64,000 nt of DNA, taken from assembly GCA_013289715.1 (NCBI GenBank), contig JABCZJ010000005.1, positions 212,388 to 276,387 of the forward strand, in the 5' to 3' direction. The translations under genes and the position numbers were made by a program. Origin of the DNA: Acidobacteriota bacterium (GTDB lineage Bacteria > Acidobacteriota > Terriglobia > Acidiferrales > UBA7541). Under the pieces are notes generated by a model, which saw only the letters and a program-made list of their open reading frames with translations, was not told the origin of the DNA and searched no databases. Positions within the stretch are counted from its first letter, which is position 1. Each line of letters starts with the position of its first letter. Positions 43,010 to 51,722 of the stretch are shown here, in pieces.

Positions 43010-43573
43010 ATGCAGAAATTCTTGGGATTGTGTAGCGCGATTCTATTGAGCGCCAGCGTATTGGCGCCCTGTACGATCGGACAGCAGGACAGGAGCCAGC
43101 GGCCCAGCCCGCCGGCGCATGTGGAGTTTAGCTTTGCCGACGGGAAGACCATCGTGGTGGACTATTCGAGCCCGCGCGCGAAGGGGCGCAAGATTTTCGG
43201 CGGGCTGGTTCCCTACGGGCAAGTGTGGCGCGCCGGCGCGAATGAAGCGACCACGTTGACCACGAATACCGTGATAACCGTGGGCGGCAAGACGGTGCCA
43301 GCGGGAACCTATACGCTTTTCACGATTCCGAACGCGGATCAATGGACGCTGATTATCAGCAAGACGACGAAGAACGATAAGGGCGGGCCGCTGTGGGGCA
43401 CGAATTATGCGGGCGAAGGGCAGGATCTGGCTCGTACGGATATGAAGGTGTCGTCGCTGCCGGCGGCGGTGGAGAATTTCACGATCGCCGTGGATAAATT
43501 GGGCAATGGCGCTTCATTGCGCATGGATTGGGAAACGACGCGGGCTTCGGTGGAAATTTCGGAGGCGAAGTAA
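43010..43573 (+). CDS. Secreted DUF2911 protein
   Basis: The 187-residue protein has a signal peptide (AILLSASVLAPCTIGQ) and the full DUF2911 pattern: VEFSFADGKTIVVDYSSPRAKGRKIFGGLVPYGQVWRAGANEAT, then GKTVPAGTYTLFTIPNADQWTLIISK and LWGTNYAGEGQDLARTDM. The family is periplasmic and widespread in Bacteroidota and Acidobacteriota; no function is established. A Cys near the predicted cleavage site (APCTIG) does not form a clear lipobox. Confidence 0.9.
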   Translation: MQKFLGLCSAILLSASVLAPCTIGQQDRSQRPSPPAHVEFSFADGKTIVVDYSSPRAKGRKIFGGLVPYGQVWRAGANEATTLTTNTVITVGGKTVPAGTYTLFTIPNADQWTLIISKTTKNDKGGPLWGTNYAGEGQDLARTDMKVSSLPAAVENFTIAVDKLGNGASLRMDWETTRASVEISEAK

Positions 43574-43614
43574 CGGCACGATTTCCGAGGGATGGAAGGC
43601 TGGCAAAACATGTA

Positions 43615-43683
43615 CCGCAGAGACGCAGAGACTGCCATCCGATTATTGGATGGACTTTCGCAGCATACTCTGTGTCTCCGCGG
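43615..43683 (+). terminator. Nested inverted repeats with T-tract after the DUF2911 gene
   Basis: Outer 16-base arms (43615-43630 and 43668-43683) pair at 14 of 16 positions; inside them lies CCATCC/GGATGG (43635-43640, 43648-43653). A run of nine T follows at about 43688. It could terminate the DUF2911 transcript; the nested design also resembles a small mobile intergenic element. Confidence 0.5.
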
Positions 43684-43702
43684 CTTATTTTTTTTTGCGC
43701 GA

Positions 43703-44077
43703 TCAGGAAAGGCTGAATGTAGAGCGAATCGTTTCCGCAATACGCGCCACTTGCTGCATTGCGGCGGGCGACATTTCTTTACTGCCGCCGCGCTCGCGTA
43801 GGACGAGCCAGATTCCCGGACGGTGGACCAATTTGTCATGGCAGATCGCGCCGGTGAGCTGGGCGACTTCAAGATTGGCGGCGGACAGCTCGCGGTCGAG
43901 CAGGGTGCGCGTTTCATCGAGCAGGTCCAAGAATCCCTGTGACGCGAGCATGGGATCCACGTCGCGGGGGATGGGCGCTTCGACTTCCTCGAGATCGTAA
44001 TCGGGCAGCGGGTGCGTGATCATGAATTCGATGGAAGCGGTGGGCGCGTCGGTGTCGTGCGTGATTTTGATGGCCAT
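43703..44077 (-). CDS. Hypothetical protein, 124 aa
   Basis: The ATG at 44077 (MAIKITHDTD) is the likely start; the frame upstream is Arg-rich. The protein is acidic in the middle (LEEVEAPIPRDVDPML) with a helical C-terminal half. There is no signal peptide or membrane segment. It lies downstream of rlmH on the same strand. I do not recognise a family. Confidence 0.6.
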   Translation of the reverse strand: MAIKITHDTDAPTASIEFMITHPLPDYDLEEVEAPIPRDVDPMLASQGFLDLLDETRTLLDRELSAANLEVAQLTGAICHDKLVHRPGIWLVLRERGGSKEMSPAAMQQVARIAETIRSTFSLS

Positions 44078-44224
44078 GGTCCGGATATTCTCCCACAGTC
44101 TGGTCCGCTGACGATTCCAAAGTCTGCGTCGCCGCAGCGGCGGGCGCATCCGAGACCCGCCCCGACGATACGCCCCGCACGGCGTGCCATTGCCATCGCA
44201 TCGGCTGACAACTCGACCGCTACG

Positions 44225-44656
44225 TTATTTTGGATATGGATGGCCGGCGAGGATGGCGAAGGCGCGATAGATTTGCTCGGCCAGGATCACGCGGGCGAAT
44301 TCGTGGGGCATGGTGAGCGTGGAGAGCGAGATTTTTTGTTTGGCGCTGGAGCGTAGTTCCGCGGGGAAGCCTTCGGCGTCGCCGCACAGGAACACCAGTT
44401 CGCGCCTGCCGCGGTCGCGCAGATCGCCCAGCCAGCGCGCGAATTGCTGCGAGGTGAATTGCTTGCCGGCGGCATCGAGCAGGACGACGGTCGCGGATGG
44501 ATCGATTTTCAATTTGCGCAGAGCTGCCGGGCCGGCGTCGCGCAGCTCGCTGATTTCGATTTCGGCGTAGTGCTCGATGCGCTGGAGGTAGTCGCTCACC
44601 ATGGCGCGAGCTTCTTCGCGACGGGTCTTGCCGAGCATGATCAGGCGGATTTTCAT
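44225..44656 (-). CDS. rlmH: 23S rRNA (pseudouridine(1915)-N(3))-methyltransferase RlmH
   Basis: RlmH (YbeA) is a SPOUT-class methyltransferase that methylates pseudouridine 1915 of 23S rRNA in assembled 70S ribosomes, using SAM. The 143-residue protein has MKIRLIMLGKTR at the start, LLDAAGKQFTSQQFA, the SAM-binding FLCGDAEGF, and the C-terminal LTMPHEFARVILAEQIYRAFAILAGHPYPK knot region. Length and motifs fit the family. In many genomes it follows rsfS; here a sigma-54 activator and an 82-aa ORF lie between. Confidence 0.95.
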   Translation of the reverse strand: MKIRLIMLGKTRREEARAMVSDYLQRIEHYAEIEISELRDAGPAALRKLKIDPSATVVLLDAAGKQFTSQQFARWLGDLRDRGRRELVFLCGDAEGFPAELRSSAKQKISLSTLTMPHEFARVILAEQIYRAFAILAGHPYPK

Positions 44657-44714
44657 GCGTGGACCGCAGTCGCCAGTCCATCAGGTTGAAATCGAATCGA
44701 GATTGTCATGAAGG

Positions 44715-44963
44715 TCACGGCTTCTGTCTTTTCCTTGCCCGAAGCTTGAGAAATTCCGGTTCGATCCAGACGTAGCTTAGCCGTTTCGGCCTGAGTTCTA
44801 TTTGGCCGTATTCGTCAAATCCCCTGACCGTGTAAACCTTGCCGACCAAGCTCTGGAACAGCCTTTTGGTGCCCAACTCGTCTCGCAGACCCGGAGGAAA
44901 GCGAATCGGAGGGGACCCGATCACCGTGACTTTGTCGCCGGCCTTGAACCGTCTTTTTGGCAT
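44715..44963 (-). CDS. Small basic protein, SH3/KOW-like, 82 aa
   Basis: The start at 44963 (MPKRRFKAGDKV) follows AAGGGAAC. The sequence KAGDKVTVIGSPPIRFPPG, then GKVYTVRGFDEYGQIEL is typical of a small beta-barrel (KOW/SH3-like) that binds nucleic acid or protein. The C-terminus is Arg/Lys-rich. Function unknown; it lies between the sigma-54 activator and rlmH. Confidence 0.65.
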   Translation of the reverse strand: MPKRRFKAGDKVTVIGSPPIRFPPGLRDELGTKRLFQSLVGKVYTVRGFDEYGQIELRPKRLSYVWIEPEFLKLRARKRQKP

Positions 44964-44990
44964 GTTCCCTTCTGTGCGCACTGCACGAGA

Positions 44991-45007
44991 GCCGGCGAGA
45001 CGCCGGC
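44991..45007. repeat. REP-like palindrome GCCGGCG-AGA-CGCCGGC
   Basis: A perfect 7-bp stem with a 3-base loop directly at the 3' end of the sigma-54 activator gene. It is one of three GC-rich hairpins between 41.7 and 46.1 kb. Confidence 0.4.
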
Positions 45008-45008
45008 G

Positions 45009-45950
45009 CTATAACAGGCCGAACTTTTTGCGTTTCTCGAGTAGCGTCTTGCGGCTGATGCCCAGGACTTCGGCGGCGCGGCCGATTTTGTAGTGAGTGG
45101 CATCGAGCGTGGCTTTGATGGCGTCGCGCTCGAGGTCTTCGAGCGAACGCAGCGGGCCGCCGGGACCTTGTCCGCTGCTGCCGGCGCGCACAATTTCCGG
45201 GAAATCCTCGGCGCGCAGTTGCGCCTGCTTCGTGAATACCAATGCGTGTTCCACGGCGTTCTTCAGCTCGCGAATATTTCCTGGCCAATCGTAGGATTCC
45301 AGCAGGCGGAGCGCGGAGGGATCGAACGTGGCATCGGGATGACCATGCACCGGACCGAGGCGCGCCAAGAAATGCGCGGCGAGTTCCGGAATATCGGCGC
45401 GGCGTTCGCGCAGCGGTGGGACGATGATGGAGAGCACGTTGAGACGAAAGAAAAGATCCTCGCGGAAACGTCTGGTGGCGACCGCCTTGGTCAAATCCGT
45501 GTTGGTTAGGGCCATCAGGCGGGCTTCCATGTGCAGAGTTTCCGTGCCGCCCAGGCGTTCGAAAGTGCGTTCTTCGAGCACGCGCAGGAGTTTTGCCTGC
45601 ATGCCGGAGGCGAGTGCGGCCACCTCGTCGAGGACGATGGTTCCAGTCTGCGCCATTTCCAGGCGGCCGGGTTTGCGCGCCACTGCGCCGGTGAACGCGC
45701 CGCGCTCGTGGCCGAACAGCTCGGATTCGACGAGCTCGGAAGGCAGACTGGCGCAATCAATTTTCAGGAGTGGAGCATCGTGGCGCGGGCTGCGCTGGTG
45801 GATCCAGCGGGCGAGCTGATCTTTACCTGTGCCGCTCTCGCCGGTGATCAGCACCGTAGTAGAGGCGCCGGCGACTTTTTCGGCAAGTTCCAGAACACGC
45901 CGGGACGCGGGGTCTGCCGCGATCCAAGGAATCTCAGCGGTCGCGTTCAT
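45009..45950 (-). CDS. Sigma-54-dependent transcriptional activator lacking a receiver domain
   Basis: The 313-residue protein is a bacterial enhancer-binding AAA+ domain plus a Fis-type HTH. Visible are Walker A GESGTGKD, the GAFTGA loop that contacts sigma-54, Walker B TIVLDEVAAL, and RFREDLFFRLNVL with sensor residues. The C-terminal helix-turn-helix is ATHYKIGRAAEVLGISRKTLLEKRKKF. There is no N-terminal receiver, PAS or GAF domain, as in PspF-type activators, so control may be by a partner protein. No -24/-12 promoter was recognised nearby. Confidence 0.92.
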   Translation of the reverse strand: MNATAEIPWIAADPASRRVLELAEKVAGASTTVLITGESGTGKDQLARWIHQRSPRHDAPLLKIDCASLPSELVESELFGHERGAFTGAVARKPGRLEMAQTGTIVLDEVAALASGMQAKLLRVLEERTFERLGGTETLHMEARLMALTNTDLTKAVATRRFREDLFFRLNVLSIIVPPLRERRADIPELAAHFLARLGPVHGHPDATFDPSALRLLESYDWPGNIRELKNAVEHALVFTKQAQLRAEDFPEIVRAGSSGQGPGGPLRSLEDLERDAIKATLDATHYKIGRAAEVLGISRKTLLEKRKKFGLL

Positions 45951-46033
45951 GGATTCTTACTCGCACCAAACGCGAATTTGCAGAAGTGCAGTCCCGAGCT
46001 TTCGAGAATTGACCACCCGGGAAAAAGCGAAGA

Positions 46034-46055
46034 GCACAGCCAGGAGTGGCTGTGC
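46034..46055. repeat. REP-like palindrome GCACAGCCA-GGAG-TGGCTGTGC
   Basis: A perfect 9-bp stem with a 4-base loop between rsfS and the sigma-54 activator gene. It may terminate the rplU operon transcript. Confidence 0.45.
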
Positions 46056-46074
46056 CACGACTGCTGTGAAGCGT

Positions 46075-46502
46075 TCATTGCTGCGTGGCGTTGCCTTCGG
46101 ATTCGTTGTGCAGCTCATCGTGGGATTTGGGGCGCGCTGCCGACGGGCCGCTAGGCTCGTGAAACTCGATGCGCTCGGCGTTGCGCCACAGGCGCTCCAG
46201 GTCGTAATACTGGCGGGCGCGTTCGCTGAAAATGTGCACCACGAAAAACCCGTAATCGAGCAGCACCCATTCGGCGCTGGATTTGCCTTCGCGATGCGCG
46301 ACGCGGCGGCCGGCTCGATGCAACCTCTGTTCGATAGCTTCGCCGATGGCTTGAATCTGCGGCTGGCTGGAGCCGGAACAGAGCAGAAAATAATCGGCGA
46401 ACGCGCCGGAGTCCGAGAGGTTCAAGACGGATACGTCCAGAGCCTGTTTTTCCTGAGCGGCTTCCACGGCCAGCAGGATTTCGGGATCGAGAGAGTTAAG
46501 GG

Positions 46503-46506
<4 letters not shown>
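46075..46506 (-). CDS. rsfS: Ribosome silencing factor RsfS
   Basis: RsfS binds ribosomal protein L14 and blocks subunit joining under starvation. The 143-residue protein has the family core: AAQEKQALDVSVLNLSDSGAFADYFLLCSGSS, HREGKSSAEWVLLDYGFFVVHIF, and ERARQYYDLERLW. The C-terminal 25 residues are an extra polar tail. The GTG start overlaps the nadD stop (GTGA), so the two are coupled. It is the last gene of the rplU operon. Confidence 0.94.
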
Positions 46507-48355
<1,849 letters not shown>

Positions 48356-48456
48356 TCACCTGATTTGGAGTCGCTCGAAGAAAGCATACGCCAGGGTTGG
48401 GAGCAAAAACAAAAATACGCGCCCTGGAAACCGAGCGCGTATCGGAAAGCGAGTCG

Positions 48457-48774
48457 TTAGTTAACGGCCGCGGACTCTGCTGCAGACGCCGCGCGATCCG
48501 CGCCGCCGATCGCGGATTCTTCCGCCGGGAAGACGCTGATGAACTTGCCGTGCGCGCCCTTGTCTTCGAAGCGCACGACGCCGGTGATGGTGGCGAAGAG
48601 GCTGTCGTCTTTCGCGCGGCTGACGTTCTTGCCGGCCTTGTAGCGCGTGCCGCGCTGACGAATCAGAATGCTGCCGCCGGTTACGAGCTGGCCGCCGAAG
48701 CGCTTGATGCCGAGCCGCTGTCCGTGCGAATCGCGTCCGTTTGTGGAAGAGCCGCCGCCTTTTTTATGTGCCAT
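48457..48774 (-). CDS. rpmA: 50S ribosomal protein L27
   Basis: L27 reaches the peptidyl-transferase centre. The start [24 protein letters not shown], followed by [16 protein letters not shown] and FEDKG, is diagnostic. There is no N-terminal extension needing cleavage (Firmicute type). The 105-residue length comes from an Ala/Ser-rich C-terminal tail of about 20 residues. It lies 9 bases after rplU. Confidence 0.97.
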   Translation of the reverse strand: MAHKKGGGSSTNGRDSHGQRLGIKRFGGQLVTGGSILIRQRGTRYKAGKNVSRAKDDSLFATITGVVRFEDKGAHGKFISVFPAEESAIGGADRAASAAESAAVN

Positions 48775-48783
48775 GGCAAACCC

Positions 48784-49098
48784 CTACGAAATTTGGATGT
48801 CGCTGACTTCGACAGAGGTGTAATTCTGCCGGTGGCCGCGCTTGATGTTGTACTGACCGCCCGTCTTATACTTCAAAGTGAGCATCTTCGGACCGCGATC
48901 CTGGGCGACGATCTTGCCGATGACCTTGGCCTTGGCAATGTCCGCGCCAGAAGCGAATTTCTTGTCGTCGTTGCGCACGGCGAGCACTTCGTCAAAAGTG
49001 ACCTTGCCGCCGACCTTGCCCTCGAGCCGCTCGATGCGGATGGTCTTGCCGGGCTCGACGCGATACTGCTTTCCCCCAGTGCGAATTACGGCGTACAT
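48784..49098 (-). CDS. rplU: 50S ribosomal protein L21
   Basis: The 104-residue protein has the L21 signature (MYAVIRTGGKQYRV, then KVIGKIVAQDRGPKMLTLKYKTGGQYNIKRGHRQNYTSVEV). The ATG at 49098 is set by GGAGG 7 bases upstream and by homology; 20 further codons upstream are open but lie in the promoter. It is the first gene of the rplU-rpmA-obg-nadD-rsfS operon. Confidence 0.97.
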   Translation of the reverse strand: MYAVIRTGGKQYRVEPGKTIRIERLEGKVGGKVTFDEVLAVRNDDKKFASGADIAKAKVIGKIVAQDRGPKMLTLKYKTGGQYNIKRGHRQNYTSVEVSDIQIS

Positions 49099-49128
49099 GC
49101 TGCCTCCTGAAGCTAGCGACAAACCCCA

Positions 49129-49158
49129 ATTATACGGGTCGGCGGGCGGTTCCGTCAA
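49129..49158 (-). promoter_or_regulatory. Promoter of the rplU-rpmA-obg operon
   Basis: On the minus strand TTGACG (49158-49153) and TATAAT (49134-49129) are separated by 18 bases. Initiation near 49122 would give a leader of about 24 bases containing the GGAGG site of rplU. Confidence 0.75.
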
Positions 49159-49314
49159 CGAACTAGGTGGCGGTGCTTCTAAACCTATCGAAACCAGACT
49201 GGTCTGTGGGACACGTCGGGTTGCGCGGCGTCACATGGCGGCGCTATCCTGCGGGCGTCCGGCGCGGACAGCCGGGCCTTGACAACCAGTGGTAAATTAA
49301 TTTTGGAGGTGAAT

Positions 49315-49836
49315 ATGAAACACTTTGTTGGACTTCTCGCAGTGATGTTGCTGTGCAGTGTTCCGGTTCTCGCGCAAGGTCATGGAGGCGGTCATGAGGC
49401 CGCTCCACGCCCGCCGGCTCACGGGCCGGCTCGGGTGCAGGGTGCCGGGCATCCCGTCGAAGCGAATCATTCCTACGTGGACAAAGAGGGGCATCCGAAT
49501 GCGCCACACGTTCACTCGGACGGCAAGTGGGTCGGGCACGATACCGGCCGCGACGATCCGCACTACCATCTTGACCATGCGTGGGAGCACGGGCACTTCA
49601 CGGGCGGTTTCGGCCGAGGCCACGTGTGGCACCTGGCGGGCGGCGGGCCGGGGCGATTTTGGTTTGGCGGATTCTACTTCAGCGTTGCGCCGTATGACGT
49701 CGGTTTTTGCAGCGACTGGCTGTGGGATTCCGATCAAATCGTGATCTATGAAGATCCCGATCACGTGGGCTGGTACTTGGCGTACAACGTGAGGTTGGGA
49801 ACGTACTGCCACGTGGAGTATCTCGGAAACAGTTAG
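49315..49836 (+). CDS. Secreted His-rich protein
   Basis: GGAGG 7 bases before the ATG opens a signal peptide (cleavage near VLAQG). The mature part of about 155 residues is rich in His, Gly and Pro ([42 protein letters not shown]), suggesting metal binding, followed by an aromatic region ([28 protein letters not shown]) and a strand-rich end. Two Cys residues occur late. Function unknown; a periplasmic metal-storage or structural role is possible. Confidence 0.7.
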   Translation: MKHFVGLLAVMLLCSVPVLAQGHGGGHEAAPRPPAHGPARVQGAGHPVEANHSYVDKEGHPNAPHVHSDGKWVGHDTGRDDPHYHLDHAWEHGHFTGGFGRGHVWHLAGGGPGRFWFGGFYFSVAPYDVGFCSDWLWDSDQIVIYEDPDHVGWYLAYNVRLGTYCHVEYLGNS

Positions 49837-49859
49837 CAGGCGGCGAGCGCTTGCAGTAA

Positions 49860-50114
49860 TCAGCAGCAGCGGGAGACGGTGGAGTAGCGGCGTCGCAGCG
49901 CGTGCAGATAGAACTGTTCGCGCGTGAGCACTTGAGCGGACGTGGCATGCGTTGAACAGCCTGCGTGCATCGTGCAGGAACCGGCGCGTGCCATTTCCGC
50001 GACGCGGCGCGTGGACCGCAAATAATTTTCGTATGCCGCATCGCCGCTGACTTGGCGGATCCAGGACCAAATATTTCCCGTGATGCGAATCGCCAGTGTT
50101 CGGGTGGAGTTCAT
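49860..50114 (-). CDS. ybdD: YbdD/YjiX-like small protein (DUF466)
   Basis: The 84-residue protein has the family core (GDAAYENYLRS, then LTREQFYLHALRRRYS) and ends in RCC, the double Cys typical of YbdD. In enterics ybdD and its paralogue yjiX lie directly after cstA and yjiY and are needed for pyruvate uptake. Here an unrelated 478-aa gene separates it from cstA. An insert with extra Cys (SCTMHAGCSTHATSAQ) is unusual. The ATG overlaps the upstream stop by 4 bases, so they are coupled. Confidence 0.78.
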   Translation of the reverse strand: MNSTRTLAIRITGNIWSWIRQVSGDAAYENYLRSTRRVAEMARAGSCTMHAGCSTHATSAQVLTREQFYLHALRRRYSTVSRCC

Positions 50115-51547
50115 TGTTGGATTGCACCTCCACCGGAAGCTGCCGGCGCAGCCGCTTGGCGCGTGCCGATGCCAATTTGCATGGCCGTATTTTTGGGGAA
50201 GACCACTTCGCGGCCGCGCGCTATGAAATGGACGTAAACAGATCTAGCCGCGCCGAGTGCTCCCATGGCCATGCCAAATGGCTGCGAATGTATGCCGGCA
50301 CCCAGAGCAATACCGATCAGCTTAAAACCTCCCGCGCCACCTGCGGCACGTTCGGTGGTATCACCCAGAGTGTCGCCACCGACTCCAGCGGAAACGGCGG
50401 CAAGCCCGATTGATATTGTCGTCAGCAGGTACCGGGATTTCGGAGAGCCAGCTTGGGCGCCGCCTTCTGCGTCCAGAGAGACGTTGTCCGTCGCTGCCGC
50501 TTGCACGCCTTCCAAATTCGCTTCCACTTTTTGCGCGACGATCTCGCCGCCGGCTCCCTCCGGGGGCAGCAACTCGTGGAAAACCATGCGCAGTTGGCCG
50601 TTGCGGCTCAGGTAGCGCGCGGGCCGGACTTGAACTACCGAACCACGCAAGCGGCAGCCCTGCGGAAGAATCAGGCGCGTGCCGTCGAAAAGCGGCTGCG
50701 AAAGTATCGCCTCCACCGGCGCCCCTTTCGCAGTGCTGGCGGAATTGAGCGGAGTCCTGAGCAGCGTGCGGACGAAACTGCCGGGCGGCGGAGCCGCGCC
50801 CAGCGAAGCCGCCATTTCCGGCGTCAGCGGTTCGGCACCGAAATCGAGCGGCTCCTGCAGTTCCGCGAAATAAACCGTGCCAGCGTCGATGTATTGCGGA
50901 TGAATGGGGAGTTGGGCGACGGCGTAGCGTTCGGCTTTGTGGAATTTGCCGGGCTGCTTCACCTGCTGCATCGCGGCATCCCATTCGCGCTTGGCTTCTC
51001 CCTTGGCCTCTTTGGCTTTTTCAGCCGCAGCGTCCTTTACACCCTTGGGCTCCTTTTCGTTGGCTGCGGTGAGGAATTGAATCACCTGGCCCGAACCGGG
51101 AGTGACGACTGTGTGAATCGGAATGCGCTTTCCGTCAGCGAGAATCAGCTCCGTGAACGTGACGTCAATTGCGTGCGCCGGAGTGAAATCGGCGTCCAGC
51201 GCCGCGAGCGTGCGTTTCCCATTCGAGACTGGCTCGATGCGCGTGATTTCGCCTGTGATTGCGGTGCCCACCGGGATCACGAGCTTGTCGAACGCGTAAA
51301 TTGGCTCGACGGTGTGCGCATGGAGAGGTTGGCCAACTTTCCGGATGCGAACCTCTTCGTCGAGCGCCAGTTGCAAGGGCGCGCCGGCCGGCACGGACAA
51401 AGGAATCGTCGCGGGTTTCGCAGTATCGGTTGGCGGTGTCGAAGCGGGGCGGCGGGTGAGAGCCGGATCGGACTCCTGCGCCTGAAGGCAAGTTGCACAG
51501 GCCCAGGAGAGAAAAAGCGTGCCTACCAAGCGTCGGCTGATCATCAT
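50111..51547 (-). CDS. Secreted protein of unknown function between cstA and ybdD
   Basis: The ATG pair at 51547/51544 opens a signal peptide (RLVGTLFLSWACATCLQAQ). The 478-residue protein has repeated strands with the pattern PLFDGTRLILPQGCRLRGSVVQVRPARYLSRNGQLRMVFHELLPPEG, which resembles TrbI/VirB10-type beta-barrel segments. A Lys/Glu/Ala-rich helix (about residues 165-195) and a Gly/Ala-rich C-terminal part follow. The frame is open upstream, but without protein-like character. It is coupled to ybdD (ATGA). Function unknown. Confidence 0.65.
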   Translation of the reverse strand: MMISRRLVGTLFLSWACATCLQAQESDPALTRRPASTPPTDTAKPATIPLSVPAGAPLQLALDEEVRIRKVGQPLHAHTVEPIYAFDKLVIPVGTAITGEITRIEPVSNGKRTLAALDADFTPAHAIDVTFTELILADGKRIPIHTVVTPGSGQVIQFLTAANEKEPKGVKDAAAEKAKEAKGEAKREWDAAMQQVKQPGKFHKAERYAVAQLPIHPQYIDAGTVYFAELQEPLDFGAEPLTPEMAASLGAAPPPGSFVRTLLRTPLNSASTAKGAPVEAILSQPLFDGTRLILPQGCRLRGSVVQVRPARYLSRNGQLRMVFHELLPPEGAGGEIVAQKVEANLEGVQAAATDNVSLDAEGGAQAGSPKSRYLLTTISIGLAAVSAGVGGDTLGDTTERAAGGAGGFKLIGIALGAGIHSQPFGMAMGALGAARSVYVHFIARGREVVFPKNTAMQIGIGTRQAAAPAASGGGAIQQ

Positions 51548-51722
51548 CGTTCTCGCTGCTGAGGTGTGCGCGAGTCCGGGCGCGCGAAATGCATTTCGCG
51601 ATGCGAGCTCTTCGCGCCCGAGGTTTTCCCGAGAACGCCGCGAAAACCTGGCGCTCAGAGAAGGATGCAGCGCCTGATGGTTCTGTTGCACCGCTGCCTG
51701 AGCGCGTCGCGCGGAATTCATT

